From Prochlorococcus sp. AG-363-P08 (GTDB lineage Bacteria; Cyanobacteriota; Cyanobacteriia; PCC-6307; Cyanobiaceae), in assembly GCA_003278195.1 (NCBI GenBank), contig QCGE01000005.1:1-64000 (forward strand): a stretch of DNA of 64,000 nucleotides. Direction: 5' to 3'. A program made the position numbers and the translations under genes. Below, piece by piece: positions 1 to 11,194 of this stretch. How positions within the stretch are numbered: position 1 is the stretch's first letter; every line of letters begins with the position of its first letter. A model generated the notes under the pieces. It was not told the DNA's origin, ran no database searches, and saw only the letters and a list, made by a program, of their open reading frames with translations.

Positions 1-6
1 ATTTTT

Positions 7-1095
7 ATGGGTAGTACTTTTGGAGGACTTTTTCGAATAAGTACATTTGGGGAGTCTCATGGGGGGGCCGTTGGCGTGATTGTGGAGGGTTGCCCACCTC
101 GACTAGAACTTGATTTAGATCAGATACAGGCAGAACTTGATAGGCGAAAGCCTGGGCAAAGCAAAATTACAACTCCTAGAAAAGAAGATGACAAGTTAGA
201 GGTTCTTAGCGGTCTGAAAGATAACAAGACCCTTGGGACACCTATTGCAATGATGGTTCGGAATAAGGATCAGCGTCCAGGAGACTATCAAGAGATGAAT
301 AAGGGCTTCAGGCCTTCACATGCTGATGCAACCTATCAAGCCAAGTATGGAATTCAGGCTGGTAGTGGTGGGGGGAGAGCTTCCGCTAGAGAAACAATCG
401 CTCGTGTTGCTGCTGGTGCTATCGCTAAGCAACTACTTGCCAAAGTGTCTGGAACTGAAGTGCTTGCATGGGTGAAGAGAATTCACACAATAGAGGCCGA
501 GATTAATCCTAATAAAGTTTCCCTTGGTGACATTGAGGCCAATATTGTTCGTTGCCCTAATCCTGGTGTTGCTAAGCAGATGATTGAACGTATCGAGGCT
601 ATAAGCCGTGAGGGAGATTCTTGTGGAGGAGTTATTGAGTGCGTTGTAAATAGGCCTCCTGTTGGAGTAGGTATGCCTGTGTTTGACAAGTTAGAGGCAG
701 ATTTAGCAAAGTCAGTAATGTCATTACCTGCTACAAAGGGTTTTGAAGTTGGGTCAGGCTTTGCAGGGACTTTTTCTAAGGGGAGTGAACATAATGATCT
801 CTTCGTTCCCAGTAGTGATGATCGATTGAAAACGGCTACTAATAATTCTGGTGGTATTCAAGGCGGAATAACAAATGGGGAGGCAATCTTGATTAGAGTT
901 GCTTTTAAGCCAACGGCAACAATTAGAAAAGATCAACAAACAGTTGATGCTTTTGGTAATTCAATAACACTCAGTGGGAAGGGGCGCCATGACCCTTGTG
1001 TTTTGCCAAGAGCTGTTCCAATGGTAGAAGCTATGGTGGCGATTACTTTGGCTGATCACTTGCTACGACAACAGGGTCAATGCTCTCTTTGGTGA
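7..1095 (+). CDS. aroC: Chorismate synthase
   Basis: ORF with chorismate synthase motifs ([61 protein letters not shown]). Confidence 0.97.
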   Translation: MGSTFGGLFRISTFGESHGGAVGVIVEGCPPRLELDLDQIQAELDRRKPGQSKITTPRKEDDKLEVLSGLKDNKTLGTPIAMMVRNKDQRPGDYQEMNKGFRPSHADATYQAKYGIQAGSGGGRASARETIARVAAGAIAKQLLAKVSGTEVLAWVKRIHTIEAEINPNKVSLGDIEANIVRCPNPGVAKQMIERIEAISREGDSCGGVIECVVNRPPVGVGMPVFDKLEADLAKSVMSLPATKGFEVGSGFAGTFSKGSEHNDLFVPSSDDRLKTATNNSGGIQGGITNGEAILIRVAFKPTATIRKDQQTVDAFGNSITLSGKGRHDPCVLPRAVPMVEAMVAITLADHLLRQQGQCSLW

Positions 1096-1286
1096 GTTTT
1101 TAATAATCGGAGTTAGTTCAGGCTTATATCCAGTGGGTTGGCGAGGTGTATATATCTTCAGATTCAGTCTCAATCAGTTGGCATCTCTATTAACTCAAGT
1201 GAAGCCTTTGAAAGATTTTAGGAAAAGGTCAGTGAGAGGCATTGCACCTCTCTAGCCGCTTTTACGGTCTGACTATAGGCTTTGTT

Positions 1287-1775
1287 TTACTTGGTTTGTG
1301 CAGTGGCAACCCTTCTTGCACGCCTAGCTCTTCTTGGAGCTGCTGAGTTGGCGGAAGTTTCTTTGACAGGAGCTTTTTTTGCAACTGCTTTTTTGATTAC
1401 TTTTTTAGTTGTAGAAGCTTTTTTTGTAGCTTTAATCTTTGGAGCTTTTGCCGCTTTCTTTGCAGGAGCTTTTTTAGCAGCTGAACCTGTGCGGTTGCGA
1501 TGAGCAAGAATTAGAGCCCATTCTTCTGCACTGATGTTAGATGGCTTGTTGCCATGTACCTCTGACAGCTTCGCGGCCTTTTCAATATCCTTAATGAGAT
1601 TTTTCCAGGAAGTAGCAAATCTTTTGTCTGATTGAGACTTGGCGCCACTTTCAACAAGTGTTTCAATGACGCCTTGAGCAGTTACTTTTTTGCGACGACG
1701 ATTGAAGATTTCTTTTTGAAGTTGAGCGATCATGGCATCTGCCTTTGCACTCACTTTGATGGTTAGCTGAGACAT
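1287..1775 (-). CDS. Hypothetical protein with histone H1-like Lys/Ala-rich C-terminal tail
   Basis: 162-aa ORF; structured N-terminal half followed by AAKKAPAKKAAKAPKIKATKKASTTKKVIKKAVAKKAP and a RRARRARR tail. Confidence 0.75.
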   Translation of the reverse strand: MSQLTIKVSAKADAMIAQLQKEIFNRRRKKVTAQGVIETLVESGAKSQSDKRFATSWKNLIKDIEKAAKLSEVHGNKPSNISAEEWALILAHRNRTGSAAKKAPAKKAAKAPKIKATKKASTTKKVIKKAVAKKAPVKETSANSAAPRRARRARRVATAQTK

Positions 1776-1836
1776 TGATGAAATTACATCTATTTCATAT
1801 GTAGCATCTCATGAGCATGTCGACCGAAAGTCGGAG

Positions 1837-2538
1837 TCAATTTTGCTTACTTAACGCTGTGATTAATCCTTCTAATTCAGGGTCGATCACACCATTTTTC
1901 ATGAGTCCTCTCCCTAGTACTATTGCTCCATATCCCTTTGATAGCCAGCAAGTTGCGCTATTAACTTCAAGTCCACCCGCGGCAATCACAAATGGCAAAG
2001 AGGTAAAAGGGACTTGTAATTGAGACAAATAATTAACTCCTAAAGCAGATGCTGGAAAAAGCTTGATAATTCTGCAGCCAAAGTTACAAGCTTGGCGAAT
2101 TTCTGTTGGAGATAAAACACCTGGTATCAGTATTTGATTTGAAGCTAGTGCTTTTTTCTGGAGATTTAGATCCCAGAAAGGGGTCATTGCGTAGGCAAGG
2201 TCGAGGCTCTGGACTTGACTTAAAGCTTTTTCACTACTCACTGAGGCTGCCCCCAAGAGGAAGCTTGGGAAGTTCAATTGGATTTTTTCTATTAGCGTTC
2301 TCCACCCTGGGTGTTCAGACCAAGCGATCTCTAGGTTTACAACTCCAACTTTTTTTAGCTGGTTGAGTAAGAAAAATAGCTTCTCTGATGAATAGTGATC
2401 AGGAGCCAGATCACTTTCGTTTGGTCTTAGTACTACTATAAGGGGAAGATTCACTAGCGACCTTAAAAAGGCATCTTCCTTCTCTAGAAAAGAATTCTTT
2501 TTGGCCTGGTCAGACGTATTCGGCAATTCGTACTTCAC
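1837..2538 (-). CDS. eda: 2-keto-3-deoxy-6-phosphogluconate (KDPG) aldolase family protein
   Basis: KDPG aldolase-like segments ([55 protein letters not shown]); start likely an internal GTG/TTG because the listed ORF start lies inside ftsH. Confidence 0.85.
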   Translation of the reverse strand: MKYELPNTSDQAKKNSFLEKEDAFLRSLVNLPLIVVLRPNESDLAPDHYSSEKLFFLLNQLKKVGVVNLEIAWSEHPGWRTLIEKIQLNFPSFLLGAASVSSEKALSQVQSLDLAYAMTPFWDLNLQKKALASNQILIPGVLSPTEIRQACNFGCRIIKLFPASALGVNYLSQLQVPFTSLPFVIAAGGLEVNSATCWLSKGYGAIVLGRGLMKNGVIDPELEGLITALSKQN

Positions 2539-4357
2539 GACGTATAAGAAGATCTTGAAGACCTTCTGTGTCAACGGTTTCTTGCTCGACAAGCATTTCA
2601 GCTAATTCGTCGAGAACCGAGCGGTTATCAGTAAGAACTTTGGTTGCACGTCTATATGCGACATCTACTAACTCAGAGACCTCTGCATCGATTGTTGCTG
2701 CAGTGTCTTCTGAGAAATCTCTTTCTGCGGCAATGTCTCTGCCTAGGAACATTCCACCTTGGGAACGGCCAAGTGCTACCGGACCCAATTTTTCGCTCAT
2801 TCCAAAGCGAGTAACCATTTGGCGTGCAACTTGAGCTACTTGTTGTAGATCATTTGATGCACCTGTAGTAACTTCGTCTTCTCCATAAACAATTTCTTCT
2901 GCGACTCGTCCTCCTAGCGCAACTGCCATTTGGTTTTGAAGATAAGCCCTTGAGTAAAGACCTGATTCCATCCTTTCTTCACTCGGTGTGAAAAATGTAA
3001 GACCACCGGCCTGTCCTCTAGGGATAATGGATATCTTCTGAACTGGGTCATAATCAGGCATCAAGGCTCCTACTAATGCATGACCTGCTTCGTGATATGC
3101 GACAAGCCGTTTACGCCTTTCACTCATTACCCTGTCCTTTTTCTCTGGACCAGCCATCACTCGCTCAATTGCATCGCTGACTTCGTCGTTGCTTACCTCT
3201 GACAACTCTCTTCTTGCAGCGAGGATTGCAGCTTCGTTAAGCAAGTTTGCAAGATCAGCACCTGTAAACCCCGGTGTTCTTCTCGCGACTTTGTCTAAAT
3301 CAACATCTTTGGAAAGGGTTTTGTCACGAGCATGAACCTTGAGAATTTGTAATCGGCCCATGTAATCGGGGCGGTCTACTACAACTTGCCTATCAAAACG
3401 ACCAGGTCTCATTAAAGCTGCATCTAGCACATCAGGTCTATTGGTTGCAGCAACAATGATGATGCCTGTGTTTCCCTCAAAACCATCCATTTCTGTGAGT
3501 AGTTGGTTAAGGGTTTGTTCTCTTTCATCATTGCCTCCGCCGAGTCCAGCTCCTCTTTGTCGACCGACTGCATCGATTTCGTCAATGAAGACAATGCATG
3601 GAGCATTCTTTTTGGCTTGCTCAAAAAGGTCTCTAACTCGACTTGCTCCAACACCTACAAACATCTCGACGAATTCAGAACCAGATATCGAGAAAAAGGG
3701 AACAGCTGCTTCTCCAGCTACTGCTTTAGCAAGAAGGGTTTTACCAGTACCAGGAGGCCCTACAAGAAGAACACCCTTGGGGATCTTTGCCCCTACTGCT
3801 GTAAACCGATCAGGGTTCTTTAGAAAGTCAACTACTTCGGTTAGTTCAAGTTTCGCACCCTCAATTCCTGCAACATCGCCAAAAGTGACTTGGGTAGAAG
3901 GTTCCATTTGAAGCCTTGCTTTGCTTTTCCCGAAATTCATTGCGGGGTTTCCGCCACCTCCTCCTTGCGCTCTTCGGAAGAGAAAAAACAATCCACCTAA
4001 AAGTAGAATTGGAAAAATTAAACTACTTGCTGCTTGTTGCCAGGGACTTGGTTGTTGAGTTGGTTGGACTGCAATATCAACATTGTGTTCCGTGAGAAGG
4101 TTTAAGAGGTCTTTGTCAGGTGCAAGGTTTACTTCTGCACGACTTCCATCACTTTCAACTATCTGAGCTGTTCCTTGGTCAGGAGAGAGTAATACTCGAC
4201 TGACTTGATTCTCTTGGACAGCTTCTACAAAATCGCTATATCGGAGTGTTCTTGTTGCTGCTGATTGATTGGGACTCTCTAAGAGAGCGGTCCCTACAAC
4301 CATTACAGCCACTACAAGGAACACATAGATTCCTACATTTCGCCAGCGCTTGTTCAA
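2510..4357 (-). CDS. ftsH: ATP-dependent zinc metalloprotease FtsH
   Basis: Walker [19 protein letters not shown], Walker [24 protein letters not shown] zinc motif, N-terminal TM segments. Confidence 0.98.
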   Translation of the reverse strand: MNKRWRNVGIYVFLVVAVMVVGTALLESPNQSAATRTLRYSDFVEAVQENQVSRVLLSPDQGTAQIVESDGSRAEVNLAPDKDLLNLLTEHNVDIAVQPTQQPSPWQQAASSLIFPILLLGGLFFLFRRAQGGGGGNPAMNFGKSKARLQMEPSTQVTFGDVAGIEGAKLELTEVVDFLKNPDRFTAVGAKIPKGVLLVGPPGTGKTLLAKAVAGEAAVPFFSISGSEFVEMFVGVGASRVRDLFEQAKKNAPCIVFIDEIDAVGRQRGAGLGGGNDEREQTLNQLLTEMDGFEGNTGIIIVAATNRPDVLDAALMRPGRFDRQVVVDRPDYMGRLQILKVHARDKTLSKDVDLDKVARRTPGFTGADLANLLNEAAILAARRELSEVSNDEVSDAIERVMAGPEKKDRVMSERRKRLVAYHEAGHALVGALMPDYDPVQKISIIPRGQAGGLTFFTPSEERMESGLYSRAYLQNQMAVALGGRVAEEIVYGEDEVTTGASNDLQQVAQVARQMVTRFGMSEKLGPVALGRSQGGMFLGRDIAAERDFSEDTAATIDAEVSELVDVAYRRATKVLTDNRSVLDELAEMLVEQETVDTEGLQDLLIRREVRIAEYV

Positions 4358-4403
4358 GGTTCTGTTGCTACTAATTAAGCGATGTTAATAGGATTTAGGT
4401 CCA

Positions 4404-5576
4404 TTACGCGTTTCTCAATACATCAACCACGCTTCGGAAGGCAAACCATTCAGGTATTTCCTCTCCATTTCGAAGCATTTTCCTGAATTGTGTTCCACTC
4501 AGTTTCCTTACGTGAAGACCACGGGCCTCAGCATGTTCTGCCGTTACATAGCCCTCTTCCTCTGTGAAAACAAGATTCAGGGAGGGGACAGTTTCCATTG
4601 TTAGTTCTGAAGCGCAATCTCGAGCAAAGTTTTGGGCCTCATAAGGTCCATAAAAATCATCACCAGTTAGGGATGATTTGCATCCGGCCATATCGCGCCC
4701 AATTATGAAATGAGTACATCCATAGTTCCTTCTTATGATCATGTGCTGAAGAGCCTCTCTAGGCCCTGCCATGTGCATCGCATAAGGAAGGTATGACCAG
4801 CGAATACGAGGATTGTTTACCTCTTTAGCCAGTCGCTCATAAGTTTGGAATCTAATAGAGCCAGGAATATCATCTTGTTGAGTTGGACCACATGTAGGGT
4901 GAACTAGGACAACTGCGTTCTCGCTGACATTGTTTGCATGCAGTGCTCTGGTAAATAATTCGTAGTGTGCACGGTGAATTGGATTGCGACATTGGAAGGC
5001 AACAACATCTTCACCTGCGGGTAATTCAGTCCTTACTTCAGCCGGGGTTTTACAAGGGAAAACCCTTTTTGGCAGTTCCAACCCTTCTAGTCCTCCTCCT
5101 AAATAGAAGCGTTTACGCTCAGTAGCGATCATTCTTACTGCCGGATGCTCAAGGGAAGTTGTTCCATAGCAACCCTTCGCTTCTATGACTTTGTCGGGCT
5201 CCCATTTCTCTTCTACATGAAGTAATGCCAGATCTTGGTTCTTATAGGTCAATAGGACTCGATCACCCGCAGCTATATCTTCCCTATCCGTATCCATTAC
5301 TACTGGGAGCCCAAATAAATAACCTGTTGAAGTCCTATTTCCACTAACCACTGCATCGTAATCATCTTTCAGCATGAACCCTCTTTCTGGAGAGAATCCT
5401 CCTATCACAAGCAATTCAATATCGCAGGCATTTCGATCTGAGCATTCAATTGTTTTTGTTGCTTTTTCCTTGACTCCTTGTTTCTCTTCAGAAGGAACCA
5501 TTAGGTCAACAAGAGTTCCTCCGTATGGCGAAATTACTCCTTTAGAGTTATTGGCGTCAGGTGACTGAGTGATCAT
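4404..5576 (-). CDS. sat: Sulfate adenylyltransferase (ATP sulfurylase)
   Basis: ATP sulfurylase motifs VAFQCRNPIHRAHYELFTRA, VLVHPTCGPTQQDDIPG, GCTHFIIGRDMAGCK. Confidence 0.97.
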   Translation of the reverse strand: MITQSPDANNSKGVISPYGGTLVDLMVPSEEKQGVKEKATKTIECSDRNACDIELLVIGGFSPERGFMLKDDYDAVVSGNRTSTGYLFGLPVVMDTDREDIAAGDRVLLTYKNQDLALLHVEEKWEPDKVIEAKGCYGTTSLEHPAVRMIATERKRFYLGGGLEGLELPKRVFPCKTPAEVRTELPAGEDVVAFQCRNPIHRAHYELFTRALHANNVSENAVVLVHPTCGPTQQDDIPGSIRFQTYERLAKEVNNPRIRWSYLPYAMHMAGPREALQHMIIRRNYGCTHFIIGRDMAGCKSSLTGDDFYGPYEAQNFARDCASELTMETVPSLNLVFTEEEGYVTAEHAEARGLHVRKLSGTQFRKMLRNGEEIPEWFAFRSVVDVLRNA

Positions 5577-5639
5577 ATTGATCTTTGGATTTCTCTAGGA
5601 AATTCTCCCAGATTCAGAGCTTTTAATTTTTGGATTGGA

Positions 5640-5677
5640 CCATTAAGAAAGGGGGCCTAAGCCCCCTTTCTTAATGG
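5640..5677 (-). terminator. Strong hairpin, probable rho-independent terminator of psbO
   Basis: CCATTAAGAAAGGGGGC-CTAA-GCCCCCTTTCTTAATGG, perfect 17-bp stem, just downstream of the psbO stop codon. Confidence 0.85.
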
Positions 5678-5713
5678 ATCATTGGATGCAACAGGCAGAT
5701 ACCTGTGGCTTAA

Positions 5714-6514
5714 TCAGGATTTACGGCCATAAAGGTTTCCAGTGATCTTGACATCTACTGGGTCTCTTGATCCAAGGTCATTATCAGAAGGCTGAATCGC
5801 TACGAAAGACCCTGCAAATTCGTTAGTGGCTGTGTCAACACTTTCAATTGAGAGTGTGATTGTGCCATTACCGGTGAGATCTCTCTTGATGTTTTCTTTG
5901 GCTAGATCTTCATCGTCACCACCTAAGGCAACAAGACCTTGTGCATAGTCGACACCAGTATCTTTTGCCCTGCTTTTGGGGTCAAGGAAATCACCAGTGC
6001 GGTAGCTAGGAGTGAGTGTTGAGCCAGTGAATTCTGCACCAGGAGAAATTGATTTGCCTCCATCAGCGACCATGTCTTTGACTGAGAAGACCAATGGGAA
6101 CTCTTCGCTATTAGGAGCGAGAACAGTAATCAACGCGAAATCAATACCACCTTGTGCAGCGAACTTTCCACCTGAGAGGTCTCCATAGACCTGGTCAATG
6201 GAAGTGTTTGTAGCTGGACTGATGATTTTGGCTGGGACAAATTCAGCTTGCCTACGCTTACTGCCAGCAACCTTGACAAAGATCTCTGTTGGCTGAAGGC
6301 ATAAGTCGCTGAACTTTCCATCGGCATTGATGGAACCTTCAGATCCAGACTTAATGACTGGGCAATTGTTGGCCTGGCCACTATTAACTATGTCGCCAAA
6401 ATCTGAATTACCCCTTTCGTTCCCAAGAACGAATGCGGCAGATGCACTGCTGGGGGCAGTTATAAAGGTGAGACAGAAAGCCAGCACCAGGGCCAGCAGA
6501 GGACGTAATGGCAT
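5714..6514 (-). CDS. psbO: Photosystem II manganese-stabilizing protein PsbO
   Basis: Signal peptide, then DLCLQPTEIFVKVAGSKRRQAEFVPAKIIS and GKEFAAQGGIDFALITVLAPN-type MSP signature. Confidence 0.96.
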   Translation of the reverse strand: MPLRPLLALVLAFCLTFITAPSSASAAFVLGNERGNSDFGDIVNSGQANNCPVIKSGSEGSINADGKFSDLCLQPTEIFVKVAGSKRRQAEFVPAKIISPATNTSIDQVYGDLSGGKFAAQGGIDFALITVLAPNSEEFPLVFSVKDMVADGGKSISPGAEFTGSTLTPSYRTGDFLDPKSRAKDTGVDYAQGLVALGGDDEDLAKENIKRDLTGNGTITLSIESVDTATNEFAGSFVAIQPSDNDLGSRDPVDVKITGNLYGRKS

Positions 6515-6854
6515 GAGAGGAAGCCTAATGGCAGATGACTGCGGAGTATTAACCGCCCTATGGGGCAGCTTGGATCTTACAGGGGGTAAATAGCAGTTAA
6601 CGTCCGCATTTAGCAGCTCTCAACAACCCGTCGCTTAGCAAAAGGTCCATTATTGGCCCTTCTGATTGACTCAAATTGACTCTAAATACTTGCTTGCGGG
6701 CACTTTGAGGTCAAACCGATTGGATCAAAAATCTCTCTATGCTCTAGAAACTTAATTTTATAAATCAGCCGTTTAATCGTTCATTTCTCTTCATTATTTC
6801 TGCTCCTTGGAGAGCCTGTATGGGTGAAATGAGCTTTTAAAGGCTTCAAATGCT

Positions 6855-8159
6855 TCAGGAGAGCGATCCCCCCTGGCCGATGTCGTGATTCTCTCGGTGG
6901 ATATTTATCAATGCATCTAGGAGCTTGTGAGCAAGTTCCAGTTTTGTTGTTACTGGCATTGCTGTAACCATTCCTTTTTTGCCAATAAGCCACCCTCCAT
7001 TTGTATCGACTTCAAAGCCTTGATCAGATCTGTCAATTGGATTTGCAAAAAGCAGATCGCAATTTTTGCTAGATCGTTTGGCTTCCCCTAATTGTTGAAT
7101 GTTGAGATCCTCTCCTGTTAGGGCTGAAAAGCCTAGGATCACTTGGCGATCAGGCTTTTTAGAAGCTATTTCCGCTAAAAGGTCAGGAACCTTTACTAAA
7201 TTTTTTTTTATTGTTTCGACAAGTTCATCCTTTTTAAGTTTTTCAGTTTGTAGTTTTCCCTGATGGCGTAGATCTCCTACAGCAGCAGCCATGGCAATAG
7301 CATCAGCGTCATGCTGAAGCTTGGAAAGTTCAGATTGCATTTCAGATGCAGATTTGATTTCGTATGTGTTTAAGCCTTCTAGCCAGCCTTCTGGTAAACG
7401 TAGTGGGCCATGGATTAGATCCACTTCAGCACCACGTAGTTTTGCGGCTTGAGCTAAAAGGACTCCCATTTTTCCACTACTTCTATTGGTAAGAAGTCTT
7501 GCAGCATCTAGATTTTCTTCGGTAGGTCCAGAAGTGGCTAAAAGTTTTAAACCTTTCCAATCTTTTTTTATAATCCCTTGAGAATTCATTTGTATAAAAG
7601 CACTTTCTATAGCTATCTCGATTAGTGAATTAGTGATCATGCGCCCTTCTCCTGTTCGATCACATGCCAGAAGGCCCGAGGCAGGGGATAGGCCGATTAC
7701 ATTTGGATAGCTTTTTATAAATTGCCAGTTTTTTTGAACCGCATTATTGGACCACATCCCTGTATTCATTGCTGCCGCAGCAATGATTGGCTTCTCAAAA
7801 GCTATTAAAATACTGGCTAGAAGTCCTTCTGCTATTCCCTGAGACCATTTCCCTAGTGTTGTTGCACTAAGGGGAGCGACGATTATTAAATCTGCCCAAT
7901 CAGCTAATGAAATATGCAAAGGTCTTGGTTCTTTTTGACTCCATTGATCTGATTCTTGGTAACACTTATTCCTGCTTAAACACCCAAGGGAAATAGGGCT
8001 TATTAACTTTGCTGCACTTGGTGTGATTACACACTTAACTTCTGCACCAGCCTTGATTAATTTGCTTACTAGCAAAGGTGTCTTTACTGCTGCGATACTT
8101 CCAGTTACAGCAACTAACAGTCGTTTTCCTTTTAGGGGTTTTATATCTTTAGTCTTCAT
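6855..8159 (-). CDS. coaBC: Bifunctional phosphopantothenoylcysteine decarboxylase/phosphopantothenate-cysteine ligase
   Basis: KRLLVAVTGSIAAVKTP, AAAMNTGMW, LATSGPTEENLDAARLLTNRSSGKMG, FANPIDRSDQGFEVDTN. Confidence 0.95.
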   Translation of the reverse strand: MKTKDIKPLKGKRLLVAVTGSIAAVKTPLLVSKLIKAGAEVKCVITPSAAKLISPISLGCLSRNKCYQESDQWSQKEPRPLHISLADWADLIIVAPLSATTLGKWSQGIAEGLLASILIAFEKPIIAAAAMNTGMWSNNAVQKNWQFIKSYPNVIGLSPASGLLACDRTGEGRMITNSLIEIAIESAFIQMNSQGIIKKDWKGLKLLATSGPTEENLDAARLLTNRSSGKMGVLLAQAAKLRGAEVDLIHGPLRLPEGWLEGLNTYEIKSASEMQSELSKLQHDADAIAMAAAVGDLRHQGKLQTEKLKKDELVETIKKNLVKVPDLLAEIASKKPDRQVILGFSALTGEDLNIQQLGEAKRSSKNCDLLFANPIDRSDQGFEVDTNGGWLIGKKGMVTAMPVTTKLELAHKLLDALINIHRENHDIGQGGSLS

Positions 8160-8388
8160 CGAAAGGTTCCTGGTCTACAAGGTGAAGGTAGGGCTGTACT
8201 AGCTCTGGCCTATGAATGGCAATTGCCCTTAATAGATGCCAGTCGTCTAATCCATCAAAGGGAGTTGGATAGTCATCGTCTTCCAACCTTTTAGCCAATA
8301 CTGCGACAGAATCATCATCAAAGTTCTGTACGAGCTCATCAGTGATTATTGGTGAGTCTTTGTCTAGCAAGGCTTTGGGATTCTCCAT
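8149..8388 (-). CDS. Small conserved cyanobacterial protein (DUF2555-like)
   Basis: 79-aa acidic ORF overlapping the start of coaBC; family assignment from memory. Confidence 0.7.
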   Translation of the reverse strand: MENPKALLDKDSPIITDELVQNFDDDSVAVLAKRLEDDDYPTPFDGLDDWHLLRAIAIHRPELVQPYLHLVDQEPFDED

Positions 8389-8448
8389 GGATGTTGCCAG
8401 GCTGTTGCAGGCATTTCATTCTGACTCCAAGCTAGGTTTCTGCTAATA

Positions 8449-8521
8449 GGGGAATTAGCTCAGCTGGTAGAGCGCTGTGATCGCACCGCAGAGGTCAGGG
8501 GTTCGAATCCCCTATTCTCCA
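8449..8521 (+). tRNA. tRNA-Ala (anticodon CGC)
   Basis: Cloverleaf GGGGAAT..GAGC..CTGTG-ATCGCAC-CGCAG..AGGGGTTCGAATCCCCT..ATTCTCCA; G3:U70 pair typical of tRNA-Ala. Confidence 0.95.
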
Positions 8522-8639
8522 CTTTTGAGTTTGTTTTGGCTTTCGCGAATCTTTTACGGGCTTTTTTATTCTCTATAACGGGATTAAGAATAGGTCTTTT
8601 TATTGTTCTTGATGTGTGAATGGGTAGACAATAAGAAAC

Positions 8640-8831
8640 ATGAGATATAGGAACCTGCTAAAAGCTCATACAAGAAGCCTATCCTTGTTTTCCCTTGCAG
8701 GAGTAGTAGCTTTGAGTGTTCATGAACGCCCAATAGCACTTTTTACTTTTGGACTGATCTCTTTAGCAGTCGCCTTCGTGAATACTCAGCGTCCTGCTTT
8801 TAAGGATTCATGGCTTGAAAACAATGATTAA
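8640..8831 (+). CDS. Small hypothetical membrane protein
   Basis: 63-aa ORF with two hydrophobic segments, in a run of small + strand genes. Confidence 0.55.
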   Translation: MRYRNLLKAHTRSLSLFSLAGVVALSVHERPIALFTFGLISLAVAFVNTQRPAFKDSWLENND

Positions 8832-8848
8832 TTGATCAATCTCTTTTT

Positions 8849-9049
8849 ATGTCCCAGTCGAAACGTGAACAGGTGGTAAGCCACCTGAGATATATCAGGC
8901 AAGAACTCCGTGAGATGCATCAAGGTGTTCTTGAAGATGGGCTTTTACCCGAAGGGGGTGAGATCAGAGGAGTGATGGCCCAGATGGAAGCACTTCTTGA
9001 ATTGCTTGAGGGTAAGGCGGCTAAAAAAGCAAAGGCTGAGGCGAATTGA
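8849..9049 (+). CDS. Small conserved hypothetical protein
   Basis: 66-aa ORF, helical, Lys-rich C-terminus; coding-like. Confidence 0.65.
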   Translation: MSQSKREQVVSHLRYIRQELREMHQGVLEDGLLPEGGEIRGVMAQMEALLELLEGKAAKKAKAEAN

Positions 9050-9105
9050 TTTTTTAACCATGTAAGTAGGTATAAAGAAAAACAATCATTTGAAATTTTC
9101 CTTTT

Positions 9106-9447
9106 ATGACTAAGAAGCTGCAATACACAGGTCTATATAGGAGTTTTGGTCTCGCTTCGGAAAGGTTGGAATCATGGGCTTTTAATCCTTGGCGACGAGG
9201 TTCATTACTTTTGATAGTTCTTTTTTCAACTTTTTTAATCGGAAGCTCTATAGGAATGATTAATGGAGTTTTGGCTTTAATGGATCCTATAGGCGCATTC
9301 TTTACAGTTTTGATATTAGAGATAATGGTTAGATTAAGAAGGACATGGCCAAAGGAGAAGCATGGTTCAATATCAAGACAAATACTTGATATTGGGCGTA
9401 TTGGCCTTCTCTATGGCCTTCTGTTGGAAGGATTTAAATTGTTATAA
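9106..9447 (+). CDS. Ycf20/DUF565-like membrane protein
   Basis: NPWRRGSLLLIVLFSTFLIGSSIG..LLYGLLLEGFKLL pattern of Ycf20/DUF565. Confidence 0.75.
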   Translation: MTKKLQYTGLYRSFGLASERLESWAFNPWRRGSLLLIVLFSTFLIGSSIGMINGVLALMDPIGAFFTVLILEIMVRLRRTWPKEKHGSISRQILDIGRIGLLYGLLLEGFKLL

Positions 9448-9530
9448 TCCAATTGATTATATGTCTTAGGAATTGCGACTTTCTGTAAGATATTTAGACT
9501 TATCTAAGTTCAGTTTTGTTCGGAAATTAG

Positions 9531-10541
9531 TTATATTGCAGAGATCAAGTATAAAAGTGCCATGCGAACTGGAATGCCATTTTTTACTTGTTCTTCTACT
9601 AAGCAAGTCGAGCGATCATTTAATAAATCTCCACTCATTTCTACTCCTCTATTAACTGGGCCAGGGTGCAAAACAGGAACATTTTTGCCACATATTTTAA
9701 GAGACTGGTGAGATAAGCCATAGTCTTGGTGGTACCTATTTGTATCTGAAAGTAAGTTTTCTTGCATTCTCTCTTGTTGCAATCGGAGTGTCATTACTGC
9801 ATCTGCATCTTGCAAAGCTTCTGAAAGTTTTCTGGTGATGTATATCTTACCTCGTTTAGGAATAGGATCCTTTTCTATTCCTGGGGGTGGAGCTGAAACA
9901 AATTCTTTGAATTCTTCTGGGAGCAAGCTAGGAGGCCCACAAAGCACAACATCTGCTCCGCAAGCTGTTAATGCCCAAAGGTTTGAACGAGCCACTCGAG
10001 AATGCAAGATGTCTCCAATAATTGTAATTTTTTTCCCTTTCAAGGCATCTGTAGAAGGATTTTCAGGTTCAAAATATCTTGCCAAAGTGTATAAATCCAA
10101 AAGCCCTTGGCTCGGATGGCTATGTAGACCATCCCCTCCATTTAAGACAGAGGTTGTTTCTCCAGCTTTTTCAAGTTCATAAGCTAATTGCGCAGGAACA
10201 TTAGTTGACTTATGTCGAACTACAAGTACATCTGCTCCCATCGCAACGTAAGTAAGAGCAGTATCCAGAATTGTTTCCCCTTTCCCAATCGAGCTATTTG
10301 ATGGAGTGAAGCTTTGGACATCTGCTGAAAGGCTTTTGGCGGCAAGTTCAAAGCTACTTCTGGTTCTAGTGCTGGGCTCGAAAAATAAAGTTGCTATAAG
10401 ACGCCCTTGCAGAGCTGGTAATTTGCGTGTCCCCGTTACAGGCAGAGCTCTAAATCTATGAGCTAATGCAAGTACTTCTTGGTAGTCATCTATCGAGAAG
10501 CAAGCTAAGTCAATTAAATGACGGTGTGTCCATCCAGTCAT
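9531..10541 (-). CDS. pyrB: Aspartate carbamoyltransferase catalytic subunit
   Basis: [44 protein letters not shown]. Confidence 0.96.
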   Translation of the reverse strand: MTGWTHRHLIDLACFSIDDYQEVLALAHRFRALPVTGTRKLPALQGRLIATLFFEPSTRTRSSFELAAKSLSADVQSFTPSNSSIGKGETILDTALTYVAMGADVLVVRHKSTNVPAQLAYELEKAGETTSVLNGGDGLHSHPSQGLLDLYTLARYFEPENPSTDALKGKKITIIGDILHSRVARSNLWALTACGADVVLCGPPSLLPEEFKEFVSAPPPGIEKDPIPKRGKIYITRKLSEALQDADAVMTLRLQQERMQENLLSDTNRYHQDYGLSHQSLKICGKNVPVLHPGPVNRGVEMSGDLLNDRSTCLVEEQVKNGIPVRMALLYLISAI

Positions 10542-11194
10542 GAGAATTCCTTCGAATTAGGTTTCCATGCCTGACTCTTTGAGGGGCAACGGTCGCCTTT
10601 AGCACGCCTACTAACACTCCGACTATCCTTTAAATACCATCGCCATGGTAATTCTTTAGCTTTGGAGATGCCGATTCTTGTTGTTTTCACTATTGTTTTT
10701 GGCTGTTCATTAGCGGGAGAAGGTGATGAGATCCATAAATTATTTTCTCTTGTTAAACGCAAACTGTCATGAGATAGGTTTAAACCAAAATGCTTTGCTA
10801 ATAAAGCTGGCCCAGCAGCAATTCTTTCGCTCTGATTGGGCAATGCAATGGCCCGTAAAAGTACTCCATTAGCCCAATTAGAGCGACCAGTGACTACATT
10901 GACGCAATGGTAGATACCATATGTCAGATATACATATAAACAACCTGCATTTTTGAAGAGGGTTTCGTTGCTTCGACTTCTGCGATGGTAACCATGACAT
11001 GCTGGTTCTGATTGAGAATATGCTTCTGTTTCTACAATTACTCCCCAAAGGAGTTGTCCATTTTCTTTTCGCCTAACAAGTTTGCACCCGATTAACTCTG
11101 GAGCAACGATTTCGGCAGGCCTTTCAAAAAAAGAAATCGGCAAAACCTTATTTTCTAAAATAATGCTTTCGCAGCTTTTTGTTTCGAGAGTCAT
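10538..11194 (-). CDS. 3-methyladenine DNA glycosylase (MPG/AAG family)
   Basis: [65 protein letters not shown]. Confidence 0.92.
   Translation of the reverse strand: MTLETKSCESIILENKVLPISFFERPAEIVAPELIGCKLVRRKENGQLLWGVIVETEAYSQSEPACHGYHRRSRSNETLFKNAGCLYVYLTYGIYHCVNVVTGRSNWANGVLLRAIALPNQSERIAAGPALLAKHFGLNLSHDSLRLTRENNLWISSPSPANEQPKTIVKTTRIGISKAKELPWRWYLKDSRSVSRRAKGDRCPSKSQAWKPNSKEFS

Noticed and set aside
1282-1503. 73-aa hydrophobic + strand ORF
   Set aside because: Antisense of the Lys/Ala-rich tail; its hydrophobicity is a complement artefact of AAA/GCT repeats.
3441-3911. 156-aa + strand ORF (and 3503..3823) antisense to ftsH
   Set aside because: Opposite a very well-supported ftsH; low-complexity Ser/Pro composition typical of antisense shadow frames.
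6781-6993. 70-aa minus-strand ORF
   Set aside because: Overlaps the 3' end of coaBC in another frame with no protein-like features.
9473-9655. 60-aa + strand ORF
   Set aside because: Mostly antisense to the pyrB 3' end; no coding signal.
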